NCBI GenBank assembly: GCA_964247055.1
Contig: OZ176052.1
Span: forward strand, 2,790,001 to 2,854,000
Direction of reading: 5' to 3'
Length of the DNA stretch: 64,000 nt
DNA from: Paragordius varius
Lineage: Eukaryota > Nematomorpha
A program made the position numbers and the translations under genes. This document shows positions 24,501 through 34,759 of the stretch, piece after piece (position 1 is the first letter of the stretch; every line of letters begins with the position of its first letter). A model generated the notes under the pieces. It searched no databases. It was not told the origin of the DNA and was given only the letters and a program-made list of their open reading frames with translations.

Positions 24501-27500
24501 TTAACACATTCCAAAAAAGATTAAATTGCAATATATTGCCCAAAATATAAAAAGTTAATGATCTTTTATTTGTACTCAATTTCTTGAAATAAAATATAAT
24601 TAATTTATAGTGTAACAATATTTTTTTTGAAAAAAAGTATTACTTTGTCAATATCAATTTCGTCATCAATAGTGGTTCTGGTTAAATAATTCTTTGGAAT
24701 ATCTGGGGCCTTTTCAGCCATATCCGTGCTATAGTCAAAAAAAGATTTAAAATATATCTAATTCAATCAAGTTTTCTGAAATAAAAAAATATATGTAAAA
24801 AAAGTAAATGTATAATAACCAAAATGTTTTAAATTTATGTATAACACTAAACAACAAATTTTTCTGCCACTCGAGTTTTTTGCATTTTCTGATATTAAGT
24901 ATCATTTTAACAGTAAATCTGAAATAAAAATTATAACTCGATGGAAGAATTTCGTATAATTTGATTTTTTTGATTATATGCCCTCTTTATCAAAATTTTA
25001 ATAAAAAATGTTTTTCTTTAGTATACAAGTAATGCCCATTTGTAATATATCATTCGAAAGATTAACAAAAACTCTATAAAATGCATACTAATATGTATTA
25101 CATCGACAGTTAATATTGGACACAAAGAACGACAAACGCGCGAAGCGAGAGCACTTTTTTAAATATTATATTTTTAAAACTAATGAATGAAAATAGCTCA
25201 AACTTTGTTTAGATGGTGATGAATGTCCAAAAAAATAACACAAGAAAGTTTTTTTGATTTTATTGCTTTTATGTCACTCAAAACAGCCATTTTTAAGTTT
25301 AAGGTATTTTTGATCTTTTATAGCCATTATGTAATAAATTTACAGTTATAACTATGCATTTTAGTATCCACTAGGTAAAATATTTATGATAATAATAATT
25401 TTTATTAAAAAAGCAAACCAAAAGCTTTTTCAAACATTTTTTTTAAATTAAATACTAATATAACCCTAATAATTATATTAAAATAATTTATATGATTTTC
25501 AAATTAGTATGTCTGTGAAAATTCTTGACTTATTTAAGGATTGAAAATCTCGACCATTTAAATCCAAATAACTTTTACATCCGATTGATTTAAATTACTT
25601 ATTACCATTTAAAAGATGCAGTTTTTTGCGCTCTTTCGAATGATATATAATACATGGCTTCATATCTAAAACTTTTAATTTTCGAAATTTCGAAAAGTAA
25701 TGTTAAATCGGGGCCAAAAATTATCGATAAACTCTAATATAAAAAAAATTCTTGCATGCTAGACCAATTTTCTTTTCAGATATACTAATTTTGTACTTTA
25801 ATGAAATAAATTTTAAATTTACAAGAATGGCAGTTAAAAAATAAAATTTGTTGTCTAGTGTAATGTAAAAAAGTCGGCTAAAAAATATTTTGAAAATTAT
25901 TAATATCTAGTATAATCTATATTTCATCACTGTTATAAAACTAACTCTTGTATTTTAAACATATAAAATAAGTTTGATAAATATAAACAGTCCTTATAAA
26001 AAAACATTGTCCATTTTTAAACCAAAAATAAAATAATTAAATCATAAAACAAATATCCATATATCAATGGTCGCCACAAAATTGCCAAAGACCTATTTAT
26101 GATCAAAAAAACAAAAACAAAAAGACATTATAGACCATTTTATCGTCTCTTATCAATTTGTCTTTGTGAAAAGTGAAAAATCAGCTATACAATCATTTAC
26201 GTGTAGTTTAAAAAGATCAGAAAAGAATTATATTACCCCGATAAAAAGTTCAATTCTAAATTTAAATAAATTTCTTATAATTATATACCTGACTAAACCC
26301 TTTTGGGCAGTTTCCTGTGCTGAAATACTACTGTCATCACCACCTATATTAACTTTTTCCTGGTGTTGACGGGTCGGAGAAAATGACTCTTCATTACTAG
26401 AAGAAGAACTTTCATCTGATTTATGTTTTCGTTTACCGCTATGTTCTTTTTCATCCAATTAATAGAATATATACCATTTACAACAGTTCAAATTGACCCT
26501 TAAACAATTCAAACTCACCCTAATAATAAATTATGTGTTTTCCAACTAATATAACTCATTATTAATACGCATTATATCTTTATGACATAAATTATTATTT
26601 TTTAGTATTATTTTAATATAAAACAAAATTTTATTTTTTTAAAAAATATAAATATATGGATTTTTAATCTTAAAAGACATATTTTTTATTTGCAAGTGAA
26701 TTTGAATTGTTCGAGGTGAATTTGAATTGTTCAAGTGTGAATTAGAATAAATGGTATATTAAACCGTATTTTTGGATGGTAACTTATAAAAAATGACATT
26801 TGACTTAGGGAAGGGATATTTTATTCAACAAATCAGATTAAATATTTGATAAGATAATGAATGATATTATACTTGATTTTATTGCTTAGTAAATTATGAT
26901 AATTAAATATCATTGCATTTATAATTGTTAAATGTTAAAGTTTTTTTTCTTTTTTGACATTGTGCTTTTTAATATTATAAAATTTAATAATTTAATTAAA
27001 ACAAGAAGTTGATGACATTTATAATAAAATATCATTAACTTGTGAGCATAAATAAATGTAAAATTAATATTAATTTATCAAAGGAACCGCAAAACATTAT
27101 TTGGTAAAAGTTAATATTCATTTTTATTAGTTTAGCCCGGAATCAAAGATTATTTTATATAATTTGAGAAAAACTAATGATATAAAACAGGCATACTACT
27201 CAATAAAAACTATAAAATGCTGTGATAAGGGTTGATTAAAAAATAAAAAAACACCAAAAAAAGTAAAAATAAATACCCATTAAATTTTGATCACTACTTT
27301 TACGTTTCTTCTTTTTCGATAAACTAACATCATTTTCTGTAACACATATAAAATATATATTGGCAATTGTAATCCTTCAATTATATATTTAATATTAATA
27401 TAGGTAAAAATAATTCCAAAGAATACTTTGGCGTAAAATTTTGTTCTGATAGTTAATTTTTATATAACAGGAGTTTACATCCAAAAAATATAAACAATGT

Positions 27501-28900
27501 ACAACAAAATTTCAAGTATGTCATTTTTCTTTAAAAAAATATCATCAAATAATATGAAAAATAATTTAAAGAAATCGTGTTGGGGCAAAAATAAAAAGTA
27601 CATATTATTAGAAAAGTAAATATTCAACGGTTAAACCGTTTTTCGGTTGTTAAAAACACCGTTATCCGATTTATTAAATTTCGATAAAATTAAAACTTAT
27701 GATTAGATGTTTTTAGTAGTTTTTTCATGTTAATGTGTCAAAGATTGATATACTAAGCAACCGTTTTTTATTTTTAAAACATTATCGCTCCTGTCCCTAA
27801 CCCCGAGGATGAAAATTAAAGTATCTAAAAAATAAGTGGCAAAGAAACACATTTATAGGCTTTTAAGCGAATGAAACCTTTTTAGTAGTTTTCTACGATA
27901 ATGCTATAAGTTATAAGGTTTTATTATTTAAGAAAATAAAATAATTAAGAACAATCGTTCCGGTTCCTATCTTGATTGTATGAAATGAGTTAAAAACATT
28001 AAAAATTAATAAATCGTATCCATACCATTATTTTGCTGCTGGGCGGATGATATTTTTTTTGTAGTTTTTTGCTGTAATTGTAAAACTAATTCCCCACATT
28101 TGACAATTGTCAATGGTAGAGCGGGACGAGATGTTTCATCCACTGGGATAGATTCTAACACACTAAGTGCAGATTGACCCGAAACCACATGACCAAATGC
28201 GACATGTTTATTATCCAAATGGGGAGCCGGTACTGTAGTTCTAAAACAATAATTTAGATTCATATTCATGTATAGTCAAATTTTGTTTCATATTATTTTC
28301 AATTATTAGTTTCTAAAGTTAAGATTTATTTATATGTTTGTACCAATATAAAAAATGTTAACATCCATAAAATTATCCAAAGAGCTTTAATATATTTGTT
28401 TTTTAAAAAATTAACTAATTTGCATATTGATAATTTACATAAAAAATTGGGATGAATTGGTATTTTTTCCCTTGTTAGCCATAGAAACCATAAAAGGTCT
28501 ATCATGTTTAAGTTCAAAATTTTCATCTTTAAAATGCTTGCCGTAAATAGACTCTCCCGATTTACCAGTACCTAAGGTTATAATATTAAAGTTTTACCAC
28601 TAATTATATCACCACCTTGAATCATAAAATTTTTAACAACTCTGTGGAAGGTTGAACCTTTATAACACAACGGTTTTTGACTAATTGGACTTATGCCCTT
28701 TTCGCCTATATTTAATTAACGTAATTCCTACCTGTGCATAAACATCTAAAATTTTCACAGGTAATAGGAGTTATATCAGCATATAATTCTATAATTATTC
28801 TAAAAATTCTAGATTCTTCATTCGTAGAATTAATATCTCCTATCGCAATATCCAAAAAACATCTTGGCCTAGCAGGCCTCCTTGTTTCGATGTCAGCCAT
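17346..28900 (-). CDS. PPIG: SR-cyclophilin, PPIG/NKTR (Moca-cyp) type, 15 exons
   Basis: This is a nuclear peptidyl-prolyl isomerase with an SR-rich tail that works with splicing factors and the Pol II CTD. Exons: 28900-28732, 28705-28598, 28571-28439, 28240-28026, 27336-27277, 26415-26289, 24728-24644, 24310-24197, 22563-22298, 21190-21122, 20791-20734, 20243-20006, 19481-19359, 18960-18689, 17492-17346. The sum is 2184 nt (727 aa) with all phases consistent. Residues 10-185 are the cyclophilin domain: [13 protein letters not shown] with the divergent-loop insert QKPLCYK, catalytic [27 protein letters not shown]. The CypA Trp121 position is His, as in other SR-cyclophilins. The tail has [29 protein letters not shown] and the family motif [13 protein letters not shown]. 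Introns 1 and 2 are 26 nt each; later ones reach 1.6 kb. The exon-6 start is the least certain point (see findings). A 'cattttttag' acceptor just before the ATG suggests a 5' UTR intron or trans-splice site. Confidence 0.87.
17763..18420. mobile_element. Broken TA-flanked MITE pieces in SR-cyclophilin intron 14
   Basis: 18104-18180 is a left end (TATACCATTTAC, then three repeats of the 'caattcaaattcaccct' type), followed by an interior matching the 26.5-kb copy ('aaattatgtgttt'). A right-end piece ('aaggtgaattcgaaatg') lies at 17770-17810 and a fragment near 17985. No intact right end follows the left end, so the copy is rearranged. Confidence 0.5.
18545..18574. repeat. (TA)n microsatellite
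   Basis: About 15 TA dinucleotides in SR-cyclophilin intron 14. Similar tracts are at 46196-46222 and 49786-49820. Confidence 0.85.
19637..19695. repeat. TA-flanked MITE end fragment
   Basis: 'agggtaaattgagatggtc' and 'aagggtgataag', followed by 'gtaaatgatata', resemble the right end of the TA-flanked MITE family. It lies in SR-cyclophilin intron 12. Heavily decayed. Confidence 0.35.
21650..22080 (+). mobile_element. 5'-truncated LINE tail in SR-cyclophilin intron 9
   Basis: The plus strand encodes [20 protein letters not shown], then [12 protein letters not shown], an in-frame stop, and [19 protein letters not shown]. This is the standard C-terminus of many non-LTR reverse transcriptases (LRWAGHV...GRPRKRWxD...AxDREEWR). 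It is followed at once by 'gaatgatgaatgatgatg', the short-repeat tail such LINEs leave at the 3' end. Inserted antisense to the host gene. The upstream RT and endonuclease are absent. Confidence 0.7.
23062..23796. mobile_element. hAT-like MITE rich in 'aaccggttcc' in SR-cyclophilin intron 8
   Basis: The right end is AAGCCCTG (complement CAGGGCTTGGAACGG) and the left end starts CAGCTAGCTCGGAACCGG. CAGxG ends with GGAACCGG-type subterminal repeats are typical of hAT elements. Many copies of 'ggaaccg' and 'ggttccgg' cluster within 100 bp of both ends. The interior is A/T-rich and lacks a transposase. No clean 8-bp duplication was found, so the ends may be worn. Confidence 0.55.
24845..25860. mobile_element. 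CACTA-like MITE in SR-cyclophilin intron 6
   Basis: The left end is CACTAAACAACAAATTTTTC and the complement of the right end is CACTAGACAACAAATTTTAT; CTGCC follows in both. Both ends are flanked by TAA (24842-24844 and 25861-25863), a 3-bp duplication. CACTA ends with 3-bp target duplication define the CMC/EnSpm superfamily. It is 1016 bp, non-coding, and the only copy I see in the window. Confidence 0.65.
26472..26756. mobile_element. TA-flanked MITE next to SR-cyclophilin exon 6
   Basis: TACCATTTACAACAGTTC starts the left end and AATAAATGGTA the right; TA flanks both sides. Subterminal repeats 'caaattcaccct' and 'agggtgaatttgaattgtt' lie in inverted order. It is 285 bp. TA duplication with such ends suggests a Tc1/mariner-type MITE. 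It ends about 15 bp upstream of the exon-like reading frame of exon 6, where the splice acceptor would be expected. Confidence 0.7.
28572..28597 (-). other. Ultra-short intron, 26 nt (SR-cyclophilin intron 2)
   Basis: It starts GTAAAAC and ends CCTTAG. Removing it joins GGDIISG to [10 protein letters not shown], exactly the cyclophilin order; reading through gives stops. Confidence 0.85.
28706..28731 (-). other. Ultra-short intron, 26 nt (SR-cyclophilin intron 1)
   Basis: It starts GTAGGAATT and ends AATATAG. Removing it joins FRCLCTG to [11 protein letters not shown], the expected cyclophilin sequence with the divergent loop. Confidence 0.87.
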
Positions 28901-29352
28901 GCGTTTTTTCTAAAAAATGTTATTTACTGATTATTATTATTTAACGTTGTATGGTGTATTGAAGTGTAAAAACTAACAATAAAAGTAAAAATAGTAAAAG
29001 GTAAATTAATAATTATTAATCGGCCTTATATAATATGTTTGGGTGAAATTAATTTGCATGAGATCAAAAATTTTGAGTAACTAAGGTTATAGTATTAACT
29101 TAATACAAAATATTAAAAATAGAGACTATGCAAATCAATCATGCATAAAAAAATATAGTTATATCATACGTAACGGATAGTAATTATAAATAGGATTTTT
29201 TTACCCTTATTTTTATGTAATTACCATTAAATCTGAAATAATAAACAGTATAAAAATGGTATTTTTGTCATAGGGGAGATGGATTAAAGGATATAGTGTT
29301 AAATATACGATGTCCACAAAAAAATATCCTGCTGAAATATTAATATATATAT
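28901..29352. other. Upstream region of the SR-cyclophilin gene
   Basis: The minus-strand promoter is expected here. I see no distinctive motif and no other exon; the sequence is plain A/T-rich. Confidence 0.3.
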
Positions 29353-29649
29353 ATATTACAGTTTAAATCCCCTTAAAAATCATTCTTGAATAATTTAAAC
29401 TCACCTTCAAACAATTCAAATACACCCTAAAATAAATTATTTTAAATTAAAATTACATATTTTTTATATTTTTAAAATATAAAATTTTGTTTAAGATAAT
29501 ATAACTGAAAAAAACTAAACTATGCCATTAGAATATATATATTAATAATTAATTATATTAGCCCAAAAACACTTAAATTTTTAGGGGGAATAGAATTGTT
29601 CGAGGGTGAATTTGAATTGATCAAGGGTGAATTTTAATTATAAATGGTA
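29353..29649. mobile_element. TA-flanked MITE, upstream of SR-cyclophilin
   Basis: A worn left end ('attacagtttaaatcc', then 'caattcaaatacaccct') and a better right end ('gggtgaatttgaattg', 'aaatggta' then TA). Same family as 26472-26756, about 297 bp. Confidence 0.6.
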
Positions 29650-29879
29650 TAATCTGATAAATAAATGTAACTCTCATTGCCCTTGTGGTTTTAAGCTTTA
29701 CAAATAAAAAAGTCGCCACTTTTTGTAACTGCTTTATTTTAGAAAATAACAAAGTTTACGCATCTTTGTTCAATCTTTTTTTTGGTGAAGGCTAAAGGCT
29801 TTCATTCTAAAATATATTACTAAAATATATCATTGACTTCATGTAAGAGCAAAAATTTAAAAGTATAATTAATGGGCTC

Positions 29880-30580
29880 CGAGTCTTTTTGGAACCGCCT
29901 AAAGTGGGTTGGTATTAATTCATTAATTTGCGGTTTTATACTCCAGCAATGTGCAAGTTTAAAGTATTTAAGTTTTAGGCCAAATTAAAAAATATGCTTT
30001 AAGCTTTTTAGTCGCATACTTCAAAGTTTTTCACGTAAAATAAAAAATTTGATCTCAAACCCTTTCGCCACCACTTTTAGATGCAAATAATTAACTCAAG
30101 CTTACTAGCAAATAAATGACATTTATTGAATATTTAAATCAGCTGTCTATTTTATAAGTGTTTTAACACTTCATTATCTTTTCACATTTTGCTAGTTTAC
30201 CTTTTAAGTAGTTTTATATCCCCGGTATTTTAATCATTTTGAAAGTTATTTTAGTTAAAATTTAATTTTCAAACATTTCTCCATAAAAGATTTTATTTTT
30301 TACAGTTTTGTAACTTTTAGTTAAACATTTGATTTTAAATCAATAAATATAATTTTTTAATATCTCAGAGCTTATGGAAGTTAATTGTCATCTTCTAATT
30401 AAAAAATTTTATTTAAAAAAATATGCGATTTTGCCATTTTCTGATGGAGACCATGAAAGTGTAACTTTCTTAAATCAGTCGCAACAGCAAAAACCAAAGT
30501 ATTATGCTAATCCTAATTCTTATCAATATATATATTTCAGAATATTTCTTAACACTAAGACCCATATTCAAGTAAGTAAT
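29880..30580 (+). repeat. Diverged piggyBac-like family 2 cluster
   Basis: 29930-30160 matches the 1019-1538 element interior ('gctttttagtcgcatac', 'tcgccaccacttttag'). At 30169 a new TTAACACTTCATTATC end starts, followed by 'gctagtttaccttt' as in the ends at 1.5 and 2.3 kb. 30425-30545 matches 790-940. Overlapping or nested copies; limits approximate. Confidence 0.45.
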
Positions 30581-30630
30581 ACTTAATATGCTTACGTAGG
30601 CTTCGTCCTTACGTCCTTATTACATTTTTG
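30576..30630 (-). repeat. 14-bp minisatellite, short inverted copy
   Basis: 'taagtaatacttaatatgc', then 'ttacgtccttacgtcctta'-type units, the reverse complement of the array at 34663-34745. It abuts the 3' end of Helitron-like copy B. Confidence 0.5.
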
Positions 30631-30642
30631 AATAAATATACA

Positions 30643-32390
30643 CTAGCTGGCCCTGTCACGCTTCGCTGTGACGCAGTCTCACTAATAATTATTCATAATA
30701 ATTTGCAATAAACATAGGTATTGGAGATAAAAAATAATAAAAAACATATTAAATAAAAAGAATGTCTTTACTTATTCTTTTACGGGTTTTTGCATTGGCT
30801 CAAATGTTGTTTACTCGAAATTGACCATATTTAAACTGCTTTTTAAAAATACTCAACTATCATTGGATTTATTTTAAGATTTTTGTTTTAAGAAATCATG
30901 GTAAATTTTTTTATTTTGAAATTGTGTTCACACAGCTGGGATCAAGGGATATAAAAAATAAATCATTTGTGGTCCCTTTTAAAGGAAACCCCAGAAATGT
31001 AACTTAACTCGTATGGCTTTTTAAGTTTTTTGAAAATCAGATCCAAACCCACGCCATTTTTGTATCGCGTCTCAGTTTTAAACCGGTAGACCCCTACGCA
31101 TAGACCTATATGGAAAAATCACTGAGTTAAATTCTTTGTCTTTATAGGGCAAATATTTGGATAATCTTTGATACCATCGCATCAGCTATTCGAAAAAATA
31201 CCTTAACATTAAATAATTGATATGATGGCGTATTTTTAGGGGCATAAAGGGCCCCATATACGCGGCCAATTAAAAAAAACCCGACCTTAATTTTTATTTA
31301 GTTACGGGTAATATTTCAAGCTTTTAATGAGCTCATATGATCCATAAATTTTCTGTTAATTCTCAAAAACAATGCTATATAGTGGCGCAGTTTTTGCCGG
31401 GTATCTCTATACCCAGGGGCAGATAAAAAAAGCGTTGGGCAAAATTTTGTCATTATCGAGGGGGAATATCTGGAATTATCATGGATTCCATATGTTCTTG
31501 TTAGTCTCATAGTTGTGAAATTTGGCTCCAAAGGCAGGCTGTATCGATATGGTCACTCTGTTTTGCGCGGGTAGCCCCCAACCAGAAACGAAAATCTCGA
31601 TTAAAATGTTTGCCCTAATTCGGGTAATACCTGGAATCATGATTGATTCCATATGCTCTTGTGGGATTTTCGAGAAATTGCCTCTAAACCATAAAGTCAT
31701 TCTATGGTGGCACATTTTTTAGGGCGTAAAGGGCCGAATTAACGGCAAATTTTAAAAAATCGCACGACCTAAGTGTTTGCCTTGTTATGGGTAATATTTT
31801 AATCACCTATTGAACTCATATGGCCTGATAGGTTTTCTGAAATTTAGCCCGAAAAGCACGCTATTTTGATATGACAGGGCAGTTTTTAGCGGGTATCTCC
31901 TTAGCCGGGCAGCCAATATAAAAAACGCCCGACTAAAATTTTTGCCTTTTAACAGGGAATACCAACCTTATTGAATTTTTACGGTTTCATACTTAAAAAA
32001 AAGATTCAAAAAAATATTTTTGTGGACTTGGTTTTTTTTGAAAAAATGGCATTACGGGGGGAGCGGGTAAAAAGATGGCTCAAATTAATTAAGCAGGCCG
32101 ACTATGTTCGGCCCAATCGAAAATAAGTAAAAAATATTTGAAATCGAATGGTCCAACACGTTTACCAGAAAATCGTCTCAAAGACACGATTTTTGTGGAC
32201 TTCTCTTTTCAAAAAAAACCATTTTTTCTACGGGGTGGGCCCGGACTGGGGGCCTAATTAAAAAAAGGGCGAAGTTATTGTCGGAGCATTCAATGATTAT
32301 CTTTTTTCGACACTTGGATTTGAATGGGTCTACCGGTTTTCCGGAAACATATCACAAAGCCACCACTTTCCATATATATAAATATATAGA
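30643..32390 (-). mobile_element. Helitron-like non-autonomous element, copy B
   Basis: Read on the minus strand it starts A|TCTATATATTTATA at 32390 and ends with a hairpin (GTCACAGC, GAA, GCGTGAC) and AGGGCCAGCTAG|T at 30643. It is 1748 bp, against about 2370 bp for copy A without its MITE. It holds about six ~160-bp units (anchors near 31060, 31220, 31375, 31540, 31700, 31870) and the 'ccggaaaaccggtagacc' / 'cccgctccccccgtaa' block near its 5' end. It is the empty site for the MITE found in copy A. Confidence 0.6.
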
Positions 32391-32404
32391 TAGATTCATA
32401 ATAA

Positions 32405-34641
32405 ATCTCCTAGGAGACTTATTAATTCAAAGTGGCATAAGCATAACTTAAAAATTATTGCAAATTTTTGAATTTTGTAAAATGCAGCATAGAAAGTAAA
32501 ATATTTTCAATAAATAATATATAGGTTTGAGTAAAGTTGCTTTCATTTTGACATTAAAAGGGGTTTGCGTACATGTTACAAAATTGATAAATCTTAAAAC
32601 ATGCATCCAAAATACAAAGTTCTTTAAAAGAAATAGGTTCGAATTTTAACGAATATATTTTTTAAATTTATTTGAGTCATCAAATTGAAATATTTTAATA
32701 CTTTGTGAAAAAAAAATCTACCCAGTTTTTTAATTCTTTATATTGAAGGACAGAAAATCTTGTATATATAACAAATAATTTATAGGTTTTAGAAATTGCA
32801 TCCATCTCTTACACATCTTAGTTAATAAGCTGCATCAAAAATATCTGGAACACACATGTAAAATTCAAAGTTTTTTAAAGGGTGTGCAATTGATTTGAAT
32901 ATATTTTTTAAATTTATTTTATGTTATGGCAATTGAAATATATGAGCACTTTTTGTTGAGGATCTTGGAATAAAAGCATTGAAGAATCCACCCAATTTAT
33001 TGGATTAATTTTTAGTATTAGATGTATAAAATTTATATTAATTTTTTTATTGACAATAAATATATGATACTTACAATTTAATGTATCCTTTTTTCGACTT
33101 TGGCGTCTAAAACTCTCCTTCATATCCACAGTGTACAAAATCGGAGGCTTTAAAATATTTCTTGATGAATCAAATATATTCCGAGAGAAAATCATATTAG
33201 GAATATCATGGTGCTTTTGGTTTTAGGTCTGACGAATATTTTAGTGTAATATCCACTTTTGTGGTAATTTTTTTATCGAAAAGGTTGCAAATTAGGCAAA
33301 TATATAAATTTTTTTGGTGAAAGTTAAATGCTTCTCTTCAAAAATATCATTAAATTATGACATGAACTATATTTGAAAACCAAAATGAAATTTACAATTT
33401 TAGGCGTAGACTCCAAAAGTCGCAACTTTTTAGACTTCAATGGGCAGTTTTTCAAAAAACTGTGCAAGATTTTCATATAATATGGAATTCGACAGAAAAA
33501 ATACATACTTTTTTCTTAAATTTTGTCAATTTTTTAGCGCGTTTTATGGTATATTAGCGCGTTGTAAATAGTATATAAACGCTTTAAGATAATACAAATA
33601 CACTTATTCATATAATTTGCTGATGCTTAACATTTCTATCACCTTTTTTCGCTTTTACTTTAAATTCGGGGAAATATTTAAGGTCTAAAAATTTGTGACT
33701 TTTGGAGCCTACGCTTATAATTGTAAATTTCATATTGGTTTTAAATATAGTTCATGTCTAAATTACTTAAAGGGAAGCATTCTTTCACTAAAAAAATTTA
33801 AAATTTGCTTAATTTGCAACTTTATAAGGAACAATACCACAAAGTGGATGTAACTTTAAATTATTTTAAAATCAAAAGCACCCTGATATTTTTAATATGC
33901 TTTTCTCTCAAAATATATTTGATTTACCAGGATATTTTTAAAGCATCCCATGTAGATATGAATGATTTTCAGACGCCTCGAAGGTCGAAAAAACAAAAAT
34001 TCCAAATATCATATATATATTGTCAATAAACAAATTATTATATATGTTATACAACTAATAGTTAAAATTTATTCAATAAATTGGGTAGATTCTTCTATGT
34101 TTTTGTCCCAAGATCCTCATGAAAAAGTGAGCAGATATTTCAATCGCCATGACATAAAATTAATCCAAAAAATATTTAAATCAATTGCACACCTTTTAAA
34201 CTTTGGTTTTTACATGTGTGTTCCAGATATATTTTTTGAAGCTGTTTATTAACTAAAATGTGTAAGAGATTGATGCAATTTTTAAAAAATTTATTTGTTA
34301 TATATACAAGATTTCTGTCCAATTGAAAAATTCAAAAACTGGGTAGATTTTTTTACAGAGTATCCAAATATTTTAATTTCATGGCTCTAAATCTAAAAAA
34401 TATATTCAATAAAATGCGTACCTCTGAAAACTTTGTATTTTGCATGCATGTTTTAGGATTTATCTATTTTAGACAGGGGTTGTGTGAACTTTTTTTAATG
34501 TCAAAATGGAAATCAACTTTTAAACCTATATATTATTTGTTAAATATAAATTAATTTCTACTCCATTTTACAAAATTTAAAAATTCGCAATATTGTTAAA
34601 GTTATGTTACTTTGAAATTTTAATAAGTCTACTGGGAGCAG
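32405..34641. repeat. 2.2-kb palindrome with ~1-kb arms
   Basis: The left arm (about 32405-33430) is the diverged reverse complement of 33665-34641. Outer ends are 'aggagacttattaa' and 'ttaataagtctactggga'. Matching inner blocks include 'tctacccagttttt', 'gtgtgcaattgattt', 'aatccacccaatttattg', 'actccaaaagtcgcaa' and their complements. The spacer is about 235 bp. Each arm has a short matching coding-like stretch reading outward (NWVDSSMLLFQDPQQKV on the minus strand at about 33000; NWVDSSMFLSQDPHEKV on plus at about 34080). Either a foldback element or an inverted duplication with a captured gene piece. Confidence 0.65.
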
Positions 34642-34662
34642 ATTTCGTATGATATTTATTCA

Positions 34663-34745
34663 AAAATGTAAGCATAAGGATGTAATCATAAGGACGTAAG
34701 CATATGATGGAAGCATAAGGACTTAAGCATAAGAACGTAAGTATT
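34663..34745 (+). repeat. 14-bp minisatellite
   Basis: About five units of the type 'gtaagcataaggac', imperfect, between the palindrome and 'gtattacttacttgaa'. An inverted relative lies at 30576-30630, so the Helitron-like copy B and the palindrome together are bracketed by inverted copies. Confidence 0.65.
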
Positions 34746-34759
34746 ACTTACTTGAACAT

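Noticed and set aside
27600-27990. Possible hAT-like element in SR-cyclophilin intron 4 ('aaccgtttttcggtt' to 'gttccggttcc')
   Set aside because: The ends do not pair convincingly and no target duplication is visible.
31316-31722. Open frames on both strands at 31.3-31.7 kb, also seen at 5.9-6.1 kb
   Set aside because: They are accidental frames in the ~160-bp units of the Helitron-like element; they change frame between units and show no family signature.
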